A stretch of DNA of 64,000 nt, taken from NCBI RefSeq assembly GCF_023898315.1, contig NC_064622.1:175914178-175978177 (forward strand). The letters are read 5' to 3'. Source of the DNA: Schistocerca nitens (taxonomy: Eukaryota; Arthropoda; Insecta; Orthoptera; Acrididae). The notes below the pieces were generated by a model. That model had not been told where the DNA came from. It saw nothing but the letters and a program-made list of their open reading frames with translations, and did no database searches. Below are positions 9,822 through 21,944 of the stretch, in pieces. Position numbers and translations under genes: made by a program. How positions within the stretch are numbered: position 1 is the stretch's first letter; every line of letters starts with the position of its first letter.

Positions 9822-11370
9822 CAGGGTGTTTCAAAAATGACCGGTATATTTGAAACGGCAATACAAACTAAACGAGCAGCGATAGAAATACACCGTTTGT
9901 TGCAATATGCTTGGGACAACAGTACATTTTCAGGCAGACAAACTTTCGAAATTACAGTAGTTACAATTGTCAACAACAGATGGCGCTGCGGTCTGGGAAA
10001 CTCTATAGTACGATATTTTCCAGATATCCACCATGCGTAGCAATAATATGGCGTAGTCTCTGAATGAAATTACCCGAAACCTTTGACAACGTGTCTGGCG
10101 GAATGGCTTCACATGCAGATGAGATGTACTGCTTCAGCTGTTCAATTGTTTCTGGATTCTGGCGGTACACCTGGTCTTTCAAGTGTCCCCACAGAAAGAA
10201 GTCACAGGGGTTCATGCCTGGCGAATAGGGAGGCCAATCCACGCCGCCTCCTGTATGTTTCGGATAGCCCAAAGCAATCACACGATCATCGAAATATTCA
10301 TTCAGGAAATTAAAGACGTCGGCCGTGCGATGTGGCCGGGCACCATTTTGCATAAACCACGAGGTGTTCGCAGTGTCGTCTAAGGCAGTTTGTACCGCCA
10401 CAAATTCACGAAGAATGTCCAGATGGCGTGATGCAGTAATCGTTTCGGATCTGAAAAAAGGGGCCAATAATTCCTTTGGAAGAAATGGCGGCCCAGACCA
10501 GTACTTTTTGAGGATGCAGGGACGATGGGACTGCAACATGGGGCTTTTCGGTTCCCCATATGCGCCGGTTCTGTTTATTGACGAAGCCGTCCAGGTAAAA
10601 ATAAGCTTCGTCAGTAAACCAAATGCTGCCCACATGCATATCGCCGTCATCAATCCTGTGCACTATATCGTTAGCGAATGTCTCTCGTGCAGCAATGGTA
10701 GCGGCGTTGAGGGGTTGCCGCGTTTGAATTTTGTATGGATAGAGGTGTAAACTCTGGCGCATGAGACGATACGTGGACGTTGGCGTCATTTGGACCACAG
10801 CTGCAACACGGCGAACGGAAACCCGAGGCCGCTGTTGGATCACCTGCTGCACTAGCTGCGCGTTGCCCTCTGTGGTTGCCGTACGCGGTCGCCCTACCTT
10901 TCCAGCACGTTCATCCGTCACGTTCCCAGTCCGTTGAAATTTTTCAAACAGATCCTTTATTGTATCGCTTTTCGGTCCTTTGGTTACATTAAACCACCGT
11001 TGAAAACTTCGTCTTGTTGCAACAACACTGTGTTCTAGGCGGTGGAATTCCAACACCAGAAAAATCCTCTGTTCTAAGGAATAAACCATGTTGTCCACAG
11101 CACACTTGCACGTTGTGAACAGCACACGCTTACAGCAGAAAGACGACGTACAGAATGGCCTACCCACAGACTGCGTTGTCGTCTATATCTTTCACATCAC
11201 TTGCAGCGCCATCTGTTGTTGAAAATTGTAACTACTGTAATTTCGAAAGTTTGTCCGCCTGAAAATGTACTGTTGTCCCAAGCATATTGCAACAAACGGT
11301 GTATTTCTATCGCTGCTCGTTTAGTTTTTATTGCCGTTTCAAATATACCGGTCATTTTTGAAACACCCTG
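9822..11370 (-). mobile_element. mariner-like element with long terminal inverted repeats
   Basis: The element starts CAGGGTGTTTCAAAAATGAC and ends with the inverse (GTCATTTTTGAAACACCCTG), each flanked by TA (9820-9821 and 11371-11372). The inverted repeats run about 150-165 bp (9822-9985 and 11205-11370), are nearly identical, and both end at the motif CAACAACAGATGGCGCTGC. The high TIR identity and a single frameshift in the transposase point to recent activity. Confidence 0.92.
10003..11089 (-). pseudogene. mariner-like transposase, one frameshift
   Basis: I chose the ATG at 11089 (MVYSLEQRIFLV), where homology-like sequence begins; an upstream in-frame ATG at 11167 would add 26 residues. 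Helix-turn-helix domains occupy about the first 120 residues. The first catalytic block is WFTDEAYFYLDG. Near 10460 the frame shifts once. The second block is WFMQNGARPHRT, with N where catalytic D is expected; the third is SPGMNPCDFFLWG, so the triad is DxD-type. By my count 47 residues separate the second and third sites, because of an insertion around GYPKHTGGGVD; mariner usually has 34 and related groups about 39-41. The frameshift and D-to-N change indicate an inactive copy. Confidence 0.85.
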
Positions 11371-11508
11371 TAGAATACAGTGCACATCGCGCGGTGACGG
11401 GCGGTAGCGCGGGCCAGTGTTTACGTCGCGAGCAGTGCTGAGGTGGAGAGCTGAGCAGCGTGTGCGAGCGCTGTTAACGTTTGTTTCTGTACCACTGTTG
11501 TAAGTACG

Positions 11509-12842
11509 ATGTCGACAATTAACAGAGTGAACAGCGTTCAGTGTGTTTTCGATCGCGCTGCCTTGCGACCGACGGTGTTTGAAATTCATGAGTGGATTTT
11601 TGAGGATTTGAAATTGCCTGAAGATATAGTCGACACGTTCCAGTTGGACTTTGTGCAGTACTAGTTTTTATCAAATTTATTTCGAGTGACACTTATGAGA
11701 AATTCGTTGAGGAGCATGCTGGTATGAGACCATTTCGTCATAATGATGGCAGTATTAGTAATGTCCAAATCGTGCCTTCGGGATACGGAGTGAGAACCAT
11801 CAGGGTATTTAATGTGCCACCTGAGTGCCCTAATGATCTGATTGCACGTTCTGTGTCACTGTACAGCGCTGTTTTGTCAGTTACAAATGAAAAATGGTCG
11901 AGTGCATATCGCTACCAAGTTAACAGCGGGGTGCGAAGTGTACGTGTAGACTTAAAAAAGCATATACCTTCGTATGTTACCATTGACTGCTGTCGCGCAC
12001 AGGTAACTTACATTGGACAACCCCCTACCTGTTCGATCTGCCATTCAACAGAACATCTGCGGATGAACTGCACACGTCGACGTCCATTTCAACTTCCACG
12101 GGAACGTCTTGCAGACGGTAGTGAAAAGCTTGTTCCACTATTGAGTGAGGTAGTCGCGGGGACTGTACCACCACCCCGGCAGCCGGAACATGTTAGCGAG
12201 GCGGAGATGCCAGTTCAGGTGGACTGCAGTGTAAAAGACATTCGCGGTAGGACGGACGTCGATTCGGCACCGTCATCCTCACCGGGGCAGTTACCGCTGG
12301 ATACCAACGATGCGCCAGCCACCTCTGACACTAAGCCGTGTGAGATACACGAGCGGGTGCAGATCAGTTTGCCTGAACCACCCCTATCGGTAGAGACTGC
12401 AGCAGAAACGAAGAAAGGCCGCCGAAGGAGAAGCAAAGGGAATGGCAGCAAAGAGGAAAAGTCGGATGATTTGAGACCTGTACACATGTCAGAAAGTGGC
12501 AGCGGGACTGAACCTCAATCTTCTCGCTCCGTGCGCTGCGAGGACACCGCGAGGCAAGAACGCATTCGTGAACAAACCAAACACCCGAAGGCACTACTGA
12601 GCGCTGAGAGGGAACAGAGCACCGTAAAGGCTAAGAGGAAGAGCGAGCAGAGCAGCGAGCAGCTGCAGCAGCGCTCCCGCAGGAACTCGCTGACGTCAGT
12701 CGCAGCCCCGCGTGGTGGCCAGGCGGATGCGGCCACGTTGACAGACTCAGCCGGCGGTGGCGGGCAGGGCGGCGCGCGCACCGCGCAGCACCCCGACACC
12801 AATGAGCCGTGGTGGCGACAGGACGAGGAGACGCAGCAGTAG
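11509..12842 (+). pseudogene. LINE ORF1 (gag-like, CCHC zinc knuckle), one frameshift
   Basis: The ATG at 11509 opens a frame (MSTINRVNSVQCVFDRAALR) that shifts by one near 11655 and continues to the TAG ending at 12842, about 444 residues in all. The middle carries one CX2CX4HX4C zinc knuckle (CSICHSTEHLRMNC, 12030-12071), used by gag-like ORF1 proteins to bind nucleic acid. The C-terminal third is rich in Lys, Arg, Ser and Glu and probably disordered. The gag-like protein of such LINEs packages the element RNA with ORF2 protein. Confidence 0.8.
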
Positions 12843-13002
12843 CTGCTCTCGCTCATGACCACTGCGCTGCGACCTTTCCACTCCCTGACCCGTTATTGGT
12901 TTTGACATTTCGCTTCGTACTCCAGACGTTACCATCGAATTTGGTTCAAAGCCGTCGAGAAGGACGATCCAACACTCAGAGCTCATTGTCCTCTGAACCA
13001 TC

Positions 13003-16000
13003 ATGTGCGACAGCCAAACCTACAACATTACCACACTTAACGTCAATAGAATTCATAGTGCGGTGAAACTCCGTTCGCTAACTGATTTCTTGTATGGTAC
13101 CAGCGTTGACATTGCCCTCCTACAGGAGGTAGTCACAGTCTTAGAAGTGCCCGGTTACGTTCTCATTGATAACATTAATCTCGAGGATGCTGTAGGCACT
13201 CCCATACTTCTGCGCGACGGTATACCCTTTATGGATGTGCAACGGTTGCCCAGTGGTCGTGGCATTTCTCTTCGTGTGAATGGTGTGCAGATTGTTAACG
13301 TGTACGCCCCCTCAGGTAGCACTCATAAGAGAGATCTTTCAAAATTTTATAAAAACGAGGTTCCCATTCTTCTTAGCGCTTATCGTGCACATCTCATCCT
13401 TGGTGGTGACTTCAATTGTGTGCTTAACGACAGAGACCAAACTCCTAACACGAACAGATGTATCGAACTTGAACATTTAATTCATGGCATGCGTCTTCAG
13501 GATACATGGGAACAACTGCACGGTGAACGGGTAGCGTACACCTTCGTAACCAGTCATTCTGCCAGTCGGCTGGATAGGATCTATGTGTCCGATGCCCTCC
13601 AGCGACACACTATGAACTGTGACTTAGCTCCTGTCAACATCTCCGACCATTGTGCATATCAGTGTTACCTTAACCTACAACGCCAGCAAATTTACCGCGG
13701 GAAAGGCTACTGGAAATTGAATGTCAGCCTTCTGCAGGATGCCCAACTTGAAGAGAGGTGCTCATAACGTGGCAACAGCTCCAGCGGCACCGACGTCGTT
13801 ACGCTAGCGTTCTACAGTGATGGATTCAGTGTGCTAAGCCTAAATTACGCCTCACCCTCGTGAGCTACGCCCGACAAAAAAGCTTCTGGCAGAAACGGAC
13901 TATTGAATTTTATTATCGCTGTTTGAGAGAACTGTACAGTAGCACTAACAATCCTTCTCGCGATATCGACGTAAAGATCAAACGATATAAAGCGAAAATC
14001 ACGGCGATACAACGCCAACGAATGCAAGGCATCATCGTGCGAGCCCACCCCAAGGACGTTGTCGCCGAAGAACGGGCCTCTCTGTACCACATCCTGAGAA
14101 CGACGAAACGGTGTAAAGCCATGTTGATTGAAGCCGTCGTTGATGACGCTGAGAATGCCATCACGAAGCAACGTGACATCATCTCGCACGTCTACGACTA
14201 TTATAGTCAACTTTACAAGAAGCAATCCGTTGATGAACACTCGTGCGACGATTTTCTTAGGACCTTGAGCTGTCGCTTGTCGCAACAGGATAATGCAAAT
14301 CTGGAATCTGTTTTCACAGAGGACGAAATCCGACTGGCGGTCCACAGTGCAAAGAAAGGGAAATCACCAGGACCCGACGGTCTCAGCGCTGAGTTTTACC
14401 AGCGATACTGGAACCTCCTCGGTCCGACACTCCTCGAGATCGCGAATGAACTCTGGCACCTGGAAGTCATACCCAAGGCATTTAGGGAAGGTATCATCCT
14501 GCCCTTACCGAAAAAAGGGAACAGCAGGAAGGTCGAAAACATGCGACCCATCACACTCCTGAATGCCGATTTCAAAATCACCACCAGATCGGTTAAGCTA
14601 AGGATGCAAACCGTTTTGTACAAGGTTTTAGGCAGTTACCAGTACAGTGCAGTGCAAGGCCGAAGTGCAATCTCAGCTGCCTGCGATTTGAGGGACATCA
14701 TCTGTTCATATGGTGAAACCAAAGGACAGGGCGCTCTGATCTTTCTAGATTTTGAGAAGGCTTATGACCGTGTACGTCATGACTTCCTCTTTAAAAGCAT
14801 GAAGAACTAGGATTTGGACCTCATCTCATAGAATTAATTCGCAAACTTACTACAAACGCCTCTTCACGGATTCTCATTAATGGCCAATTTACAAAAGAAG
14901 TTTCCATTGAGCAATCTATCCGCCAAGGATGTCCTCTGTCAATGATTTTGTACGCCATTGCAGTAGAGCCGCTACTGAACAACTTAGCGCATAGCGGGAT
15001 CGGGCTTAGCGTCGAGTCTGTCACTATCCCATGCATTGCGTATGCTGACGATATCTGCGTAACTGTGTCATCATCGCAACAACTTCTGTCAGCGGAAACT
15101 CTTTTACAAACATTCACGTTTCTTTCAGGAGCAATACTAAATAGAACTAAAACCACAGCTTTGCAGATCGGTGGCGGTATCGGAGACATATCCCATGTTA
15201 CCTGGTGCAAGGTCAAGGATTATCATACAACCCTCGGTGTTACCTTTGAGGCCAAACCAGACAAATTCCTGGCGAAGAACTGGTCACACATGCTTAATAA
15301 ATTACGTGCTGCTTTGATACTTCACTCCGACCGTGACTTGAACACACTACAGAAAGTTAAGACCGTCGAGATCGCCATTACGAGCAAGATGAATTATTTG
15401 GCGCAAATTCTTCCAATCTCCGACCATCTAGCCAAGAGTATACAACAAGCGTTATGTTCGTTTCTTTTTAGGGGGCACATTTTCAAAGTTCAATTCGATA
15501 CCTTAACCTTACCTTCGTCCAAAGGTGGCCTTAACCTCATTAAAGTACACAAAAAATGTGTCAACCTGCTCCTAAATCGCATCAGGAAGCAGTTTCATAC
15601 CCGGAGGACAAGTATCATCAGAAACCTCATTCAGCGGTGGAAGCCTCAAAGCCTTGACCCACCCGTTAATATCGGCGGCATTCCACTGTCTTACCGACAT
15701 GTGCGACTGTACTACATGGAAATGAGCTACATTCGACACAACATCGTCGATAACGGAAGCCTGACGAACAGGAAGCTTTATGACCTTCTCGTGACAACAA
15801 ACCACAGGAATCGTCTAGAGGAAAAACATCCACATACACATTGGAGTATAGTATGGCGAAATGTGCACAGCGACATGTTACCATCACGCGTCATAGCCGA
15901 CTGGTATCTAACAGTCAACGATAAAGTAGCAACGAATGAAAAGCTACATAAAATAGGCCTTCATCCAACACCCAACTGTGACGCATGCGGAAGAGTCGAT

Positions 16001-16249
16001 ACGCTTATTCATAGGTTCACGTGCGGACATGCAGAAGAAATTACTACATTTCTTCGTCACCGATTGTCGGTGATAGACCGTACGACGCCTAGTGGTGTAG
16101 ACCTTTTCGAGACCATTCAGCCACAAAAACTGAGATATCCACGAGCAAGAAACAACGCTGCAACGTGGATCATGGGCCACACAGCATCGTTTATTATGCA
16201 GAATAGGCATGCTAATTTTCCTAGACTATTATTCTTACGTAGAAATTGA
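13003..16249 (+). pseudogene. LINE ORF2: APE endonuclease + reverse transcriptase, broken
   Basis: The endonuclease domain is open at 13003-13767 with ALLQEV (catalytic E), GGDFNCVLNDRDQ, SRLDRIYV and ISDHCAY (catalytic D/H). The frame then shifts near 13765 and an in-frame TGA occurs at 13818-13820. RT block 1-3 sequence follows (KKGKSPGPDGLSAEFYQRYW, RPITLLNADFKI, LDFEKAYDRV). A second frameshift near 14808 leads to SIRQGCPLSMILYAIAVEPL and the catalytic YADD (about 15040-15050). The C-terminal part holds a cysteine/histidine motif, CDACGRVDTLIHRFTCGH (about 15980-16030), common in LINE ORF2 proteins. Roughly 1,080 residues would be encoded without the breaks. Confidence 0.85.
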
Positions 16250-16599
16250 ACACATTAAAATGAGCCAGCATTGTGACTACAGGATGATATTTGGAAATAT
16301 GCTGAAAATCACAATTAACGGTTAAATGCTTCAGATACAATATTTCGGATAGCAGAGGTTGCCAGTGACCTGTATGTATGAATCCTATTTGCTTCCTGGG
16401 ACTTTAGTTCTTGTCGGAATTTTAAGATACTATTCAGATGCTCACCAATGCAGAAGGCATTTTTTTCTTTCCCATTTTCGTTTTAACATTTTCCTTCTCT
16501 CGCAGAGCAGCGGAGCAACTTTCCTTCAACAATAAAGTGATAGTCTTTGGTGCACCATAAAATTTCTGTTTACTACTTGCAAACAAAAAAAAAAAAAAA

Positions 16600-17409
16600 C
16601 TGAAGAAGACATTTTATTTCTTTATTGCTCAACGGCAGCCTAGAAATGATATATACTTTGTCCATTCTATTCTTATTACAAATTGGGGCAAATGTTTACT
16701 TTCCCTTAATTATAAAAAATAAAAAAAATGCAATCGGTCATACCGACTGTATGAAAAAAAGGTGACTAAAAATATCTATATAACAATAAATAATATATTA
16801 CATTACGACGGCCGACGGACGCGAGAGCCCTCATGTGTTATGATTAGCCCGATTGTAAAAACTAGTTGGAAAAATGAGCATTCTTCGAGCGTCTAAAGTC
16901 CTCTTGTTCAAAATAGTTATTAAAAGTAATACACCACGAAAGTGGCCTCGGCTCTTCTACCTGCCTGGAAAGCTGCGGAGTTTAAACGTTTCCCCCAACT
17001 TTTCTGGGCGCAAATATCAGTGCGTGCAGATTTCACTGGCGAACAGTTCAGAACATCACCCATCTAGACCGGTTTGCACGTGACCGTGGGTAGCTGAACG
17101 CCAGGAACAAGTCGTTGGCGCACTGGGTCCGGTGGCAGCTCGTGCTGGCACCTGCAGCTGGCGTTGCGCAAGGATTACAGCAGCGGCGGCCGCTGTTGGC
17201 GTGCGTCCAGCTGCGGGGTACTGGGTCAGTGTGCGACGCCAGTGGAAAGCGGGTCCAGGCTTGCTGTACAGTACGGGCTGGCAACCGGGGGGGGGGGGGG
17301 GGGGCGTCGCGTGGCCTTCTGTAGGTGCCACGCGCGCTTTGATCACGCTCCTCACTAGACCAAGGCGAATACCAACTCAGAGCCTGTGTTCCACAACGAT
17401 TACGAGTCC
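16600..17409. other. Unassigned DNA with GC-rich part and poly-G
   Basis: 16600-17050 is AT-rich without features. About 17080-17350 is GC- and CpG-rich. It includes 18 consecutive G residues at 17287-17304, which can be unstable in replication and sequencing. The open frames across this part on both strands look like compositional artefacts. Confidence 0.4.
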
Positions 17410-17537
17410 GCCGGCCTGAGTGGCCGAGCGGTTCTAGGCGCTTCAGTCTGGAACCGCGCGACCGCTACGGTCGCAGGTTCGAATCCTGCCTCGGGCGTGG
17501 ATGTGTGTGACGTCCTTAGGTTAGTCAGGTTTAAGTA
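17410..17537 (+). mobile_element. S1-family SINE, 3' part replaced by Tc1 insertion
   Basis: Head and first half of the tail are present up to AGGTTTAAGTA. The sequence then becomes the terminus of a Tc1-like element placed at a TA dinucleotide (17536-17537). The rest of the SINE is not found after the Tc1 fragment. Confidence 0.85.
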
Positions 17538-18130
17538 CACTACTGGTCATTAAAATTGCTGCACCACGAAGATGACGTGCTACAGACGCGAAATTTAACC
17601 CACAGGAAGAAGATCCTGTGATATGAAAATGATTAGCTTTTCAGAGCATTCACACAAGGCTGTCGCCGGTGGCGACGCCTACAACGTGCTGATATGAGGA
17701 AAGTTTCCGACCGATTTCTCATACACAAACAGCAGTTGACCGGCGTTGCCTGGTGAAACGTTGTTGTGATGCCTCGTGTGAGGAGGAGAAATGCGTACCA
17801 TCACGTTTCCGACTTTGATAAAGGTCGGATTGTAGACTATCGCGATTGCGGTTTATCGTATCGCGACATTGCTGCTCGCGTTGGTCGAGATCCAATGACT
17901 GTTAGCAGAATATGGAATCGGTGGGTTAAGGAGGGTAATACGGAACGCCTCGTATCACTAGCAGTCGAGATGACAGTCATCTTATCTGCATGGCTGTAAC
18001 GGATCGTGCAGCCACGTCTAGATCCCTGAGTCAACAGGTGGGGACGTTTGCAAGACAACAACCATCTGCACGAACAGTTCGACGACATTTGCAGCAGCAT
18101 TGACTATCAGCTCGGAGACCATGGCTGCGG
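17538..18130 (+). pseudogene. Tc1-like element fragment, transposase N-terminus
   Basis: The TIR starts CACTACTGGTCATTAAAATT directly after TA. The transposase reads MPRVRRRNAYHHVSDFDKGR, then YRDIAARVGRDPMTVSRIWN, the first helix-turn-helix of the paired-like DNA-binding region. A deletion and frameshift near 17950 follow. The text resumes with AATSRSLSQQVGTF and ARTVRRHL (second HTH). The element stops near 18130 before any catalytic residue, next to a SINE. Confidence 0.8.
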
Positions 18131-18137
18131 TTAAATG

Positions 18138-18324
18138 TTTCAAATGGCTCTGAGCACTATGGGACTTAACTTCTGTGGTCATCAGTCCCCTAGAACTTAG
18201 AACTACTTAAACCTAACTAAGGACATCACACACATCCATGCCCGAGGTAGGATTCGAACCTGCGACCGTAACAGTCGCGCGGCTTCAGATTGTAGCGCCT
18301 AGAACCGCCCGGCCACATCGGCCA
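18138..18324 (-). mobile_element. S1-family SINE
   Basis: Complete S1 copy on the minus strand, with one LINE-like tail block shortened (CCTAACTAAGG). It caps the truncated Tc1 fragment on its left. A convincing TSD is not visible. Confidence 0.85.
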
Positions 18325-18325
18325 A

Positions 18326-18680
18326 CGGTAATGTATCACGAAGCAAATACCGTCCGCACTGGTGGAATGTTACGTGATACCACGTATTTATACGTTTGTG
18401 ACTATTAAAGCGCCATCTATCACAAAGCGAAAAAAGTGGCCCAACTAAAACATTCATATTTCTTTACGTACCACACGAATACGTAATAAAAAATCTGGGT
18501 TCCTATTTTAAAAAACGCAGTTGATATCCGTTTGATCTATGGCAGCGCCATGTAGCGGGCCAACCATAGCGCCATCTGGTTTCCCCCTTCAAGCTAGACA
18601 AGTTTCGTTCTTTGTAGTTTTTTCGTTTGACGCTTATTTCGTGAGATATTTGGCCCGGTCACGATCAATGGACCACCCTG
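18326..18680. mobile_element. mariner-type DNA element end
   Basis: The right boundary reads GACCACCCTG|TA, an inverted version of a CAGGGTGGTC terminus like those of mariner-type elements. The block contains repeated GCGCCATCT motifs and no transposase frame, so it is an end fragment or a MITE-like copy. The left boundary is uncertain. Confidence 0.55.
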
Positions 18681-18683
18681 TAT

Positions 18684-19285
18684 AAGACAACAAGTGTCTG
18701 GCGCAGTTGTTAGATCACTTTTTTCTGCTGCAATGACAGGTTATCAAGATCTGAGTGAGTTTGAACGTGGTGTTACAGTTGGCCTACGAGCAATGGGACA
18801 CAGCATCTCCGTGGTAGCGATGAAGTCGGGATTTTCCCGCACGACCATTTCACAAGAATACCGTGGATATCAGAAATTTGGTGAAACATCAAACCTCATC
18901 GCTGCTGCCGGAAAAAGAACCTACAAGAACGGGACCAAGACAGCTGAAGAGAATCGTTCAACTTGACAGAATTGCAACCCTTCCGTAAATTGCTGCACAT
19001 TTCAGTTCTCCGCCGTCAACAAGTGTCAGCGTGCGTACAGTTCAACGAAACATAATCGATATGGGGTTTCTGAGCCGAAGGTCTGCTCGTGTACCTCTGA
19101 TGACAGCACGACACAAAGCTTTACGCCTCGTCTGGGTCCGTCAACACCGACATTGGACTGTTGATGACTGGAAACATGTTGCCTGGTCGGACGAGTTTCA
19201 AATTGTATCGAGCGGATGGACGTGTACGGGTATGGCCGTAGGTTGTGTTCCATAAATGAACAGCACAGAGACAGAAGTGATGACA
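18684..19285 (+). pseudogene. Tc1-like transposase fragment (DD36E-type family)
   Basis: The frame from 18733 reads MTGYQDLSEFERGVTVGLRA and FSRTTISQEYRGY (first HTH). After a break it continues as SVRTVQRNIIDMGFLSRRSA and TARHKALRLVWVRQHRHWTV, then WKHVAWSDEFQ with the first catalytic D near 19190. Sequence stops soon after. The same family occurs inverted at 26799-27745 and 29853-30799, where the second and third catalytic sites can be seen about 36 residues apart. Confidence 0.8.
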
Positions 19286-19289
19286 CTTT

Positions 19290-19890
19290 CTGCAGGACCT
19301 GACCATCATTTTACAGGACAATGCTTAAGCACGTACAGTGCAAGCTGTTACTGTTTTGTTTGCCGGCCGCGGTGGTCTCGCGGTTCTAGGCGCGCAGTCC
19401 GGAACCGTGCGACTGCTACGGTCGCAGGTTCGAATCCTGCCTCGGGCATGGATGTGTGTGATGTCCTTAGGTTAGTTAGGTTTAAGTAGTTCTAAGTTCT
19501 AGGGGACTGATGACCACAGCAGTTGAGTCCCATAGTGCTCAGGGCCATTTGAACTGTTTTGTTTGACTGATGGGGCTGCTAAGTGCTATACCACTTACTG
19601 CACTTCTCTGACTTAAGCCCTCGCAAGTTCAACTCGATTTCTAAACTGAAGGAAACACTTCACACTTCACGGCATTCTCTTCAGAACTGCTACATATTCG
19701 TCGGGCAATACACCGCGCTGCCCGAACTGTCAGCACAACTGGCACCGCTAAGAGTATCCTACGACTTCCACATCGCTGGCAACGGGTTATAAACAATGCT
19801 GATGACTACTTTGAAGTTCAGTAAAACTTTGAAACACTTATCTATTATGTACGAGCTGTAAATAAATTGTTGCCACTATTAAAGTTCCAA
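19290..19890 (+). pseudogene. mariner-type transposase C-terminal fragment, split by SINE
   Basis: ILQDNA near 19315 is the second catalytic block. After the SINE the text continues with FSDLSPRKFNSISKLKETL, corresponding to SPDLSPCDF in the family (third catalytic D lost). It ends CCACTATTAAAGTTCCAACC near 19890. It is fused to the preceding Tc1 fragment. The remnant at 51170-51970 belongs to the same family. Confidence 0.7.
19363..19552 (+). mobile_element. S1-family SINE nested in mariner fragment
   Basis: Flanked by the perfect 13 bp duplication ACTGTTTTGTTTG (19350-19362 and 19553-19565). Removing the SINE and one repeat rejoins the transposase reading frame. Confidence 0.95.
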
Positions 19891-20941
19891 CCCTCGTAAA
19901 TTACTTACTGGATAAGATCTTATAATATGTATTTTTTAAGAGCAAATGTCTCTTCATCTAAAGTAACGTATGTAACACGAGAATCTGTTTCTGGTATTAT
20001 AGTGTTTACTGGAACATTTATTGAATTGTCATAAGGGCTTCTCCTTCGCTGCTTTTGTGTGTGCATCGAACTCCACAGTTTCACTGAAAGGACACGGAAG
20101 CTTCGACTAACGTATCAGACGCTAGCCGCGAGTGGAACGTTTTTGTTTCCACTATTGTTTTATTTATGACAGTGGACAAGGAAATGAGCAAATGGAAGTT
20201 ATTTTTATCGTGAGTTATGATTTGGCAGTTAAAGTCAGAATTAATTTACATCACAGCATCACAAGTGGAAATGTTGCTTTAAGATATACACGTAACATTT
20301 CACTTTCGAAAAGTGGAACACAAGTCGTTGTTGTCTTGCAGGTGACAGTGTAATCCAGTACGCCGGACGACACACGAAAGGATATAGAATGGCGTGTTGT
20401 GCAACCTGGAGACAGCAAAGGGTAGGGAGGAACTGCGCATAAGAGCGTGAATAGTAACGAATCGCGCACTTTCTAAACATATAGCCTTGACACGAGGACT
20501 GGAGGACACTGTGTGAAAATGACGAGATGCAAGCATCCGTACTGACGAGGCCACCAATTTGCGAGTCACTCACAGCTGTCAACGTGTCTATTTGCTCACC
20601 ATTGTTAGAGAACTGCGTCTCTCCTCCCTGACAGCTGTAGCGAATAAGCACAGTCACTATAAAATAGAAACAAAATTGCAGCCAATAAGAGTCGCTAGAG
20701 CAACGATTTTAATTTCGTTATCTTACAACGAAATGATATTTTTTTCAGGCAACTAAATGGTGCTTCATAGTGAAGATGACTGAAACGTGTTAAATTATGT
20801 ATTTGATAGTTCTGGTATGTTTTTAGTTCTCATATCAGAAGTAATGTACACCTTCGTTGGTGAATGTTACTGAAGTAAAGGATAAAAGTTACAACTAACG
20901 CTAATTTTCACAGAGCATAAAAGTAGTACATACTTTATCAA
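19891..20941. other. Unassigned DNA
   Basis: About 1 kb without recognisable elements. The minus-strand frame at 20259-20657 shows no motif. Confidence 0.35.
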
Positions 20942-20950
20942 TTTATCATC

Positions 20951-21153
20951 ATATGGCCAGCCGTTGTGGCCGAGCAGTTCTAGGCGCTTCAGTCCGGAAC
21001 CGCGCGACCACTACGGTCGCAGATTCGAATCCTGCCTCGGGCAAGGATGTGTGTTGTGTCCTTAGGTTAGTTAGGTTTAAGTAGATCTAAGTTCTAGGGG
21101 ACTGATGACCTCAGATGTAAAGTTCCATAGTGCTCAGAGCCACTTGAACCATT
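20951..21153 (+). mobile_element. S1-family SINE
   Basis: Full copy with a B box change (AGATTCGAATCC). TTTATCATC occurs at 20942-20950 and 21154-21162, a probable 9 bp TSD with a few extra bases at the 5' junction. Confidence 0.85.
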
Positions 21154-21162
21154 TTTATCATC

Positions 21163-21944
21163 TCCTGGTTTTGCGATTATTAGCAGATGTTTTCGTCTTT
21201 ATAGGCGTACAGCCCATCCTTTTTAAATACATAACTAAAAATGAAACTACATTTCCGTATTATATCTTGCAGTTTTCTGAACAGGATTAAAAATAACTAC
21301 GATGTCATCTGATTGTTTCCCACTCTTGAACCGGTTATAGAAACAGGAATGCTGGATGAAATGTGCCTACAAATTTTTTCCTTATATACATAGAAAAATA
21401 CAGTAACAATTCCCCAACAAAGCTAAGATTTTCACATTTAATAAAAAATACCCTCTCTCTTGACACAACTAAAAGTTCCAACTGTAAGAATGTGTAGCAT
21501 TCAACCGTTTTCTGTCCTACATACTATTCAACAACCCGTTTCGAGACACAGCCCTCTTATCATTAGGTTACCAAAGTTATCTCATGAGATTAAAAAGTTT
21601 AAACGTCTACCAACAGATTTGCGGCGTTCACATAATAAAACAAAATTAAAGGCGTTGGGCTGTGGGGACCTCGTCTTATATATATACTTCTGACAGTATT
21701 TGCCCCATCTCGACCCGCACACAGAACCGGGCGCCTCCTGTTGGTATGTCGTGACCTCCTTGAGTGCCAGACTGACGCTTCTCCAGATGTCTGGGGGTTA
21801 TTGTGAACTGACAAGACCGTGGTATTACTGTGTAAGAGCAGATATTGCCTCAATCATAATGGTATTCTACTGGTCCCCTACATTTCCTCGCATCCCAAAG
21901 TGCCACTTGCACATTGTCTATGAATGTCAGGCTCTAGATATTTT
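21163..21944. other. Unassigned DNA
   Basis: No firm feature. The open frame at 21460-21693 (plus) might be the end of a LINE RT (KLSHEIKKFKRLP), but this is too weak to call. Confidence 0.3.

Larger units (their letters stand above)
11400..16600 (+). mobile_element. Near full-length APE-type non-LTR retrotransposon
   Basis: Layout: 5' UTR (about 11372-11508), ORF1 with a zinc knuckle (11509-12842), a 160 bp gap, ORF2 with endonuclease and RT (13003-16249), then a 3' UTR with AATAAA at 16531-16536 and a 15-base A run at 16585-16599. The exact 5' end is hidden by the mariner element ending at 11370. RT sequence such as SPGPDGLSAEFYQRYW and LDFEKAYDRVRHD resembles the L1/Tx1-like branch, but I do not assign a clade firmly. 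A few frameshifts and stops make it a dead copy. Confidence 0.85.

Noticed and set aside
17080..17419. Overlapping open frames around the poly-G tract
   Set aside because: Codon content follows base composition, frames are open on both strands, and no domain is visible.
21460..21693. LINE RT C-terminus
   Set aside because: Resemblance limited to a few residues; not enough to call.
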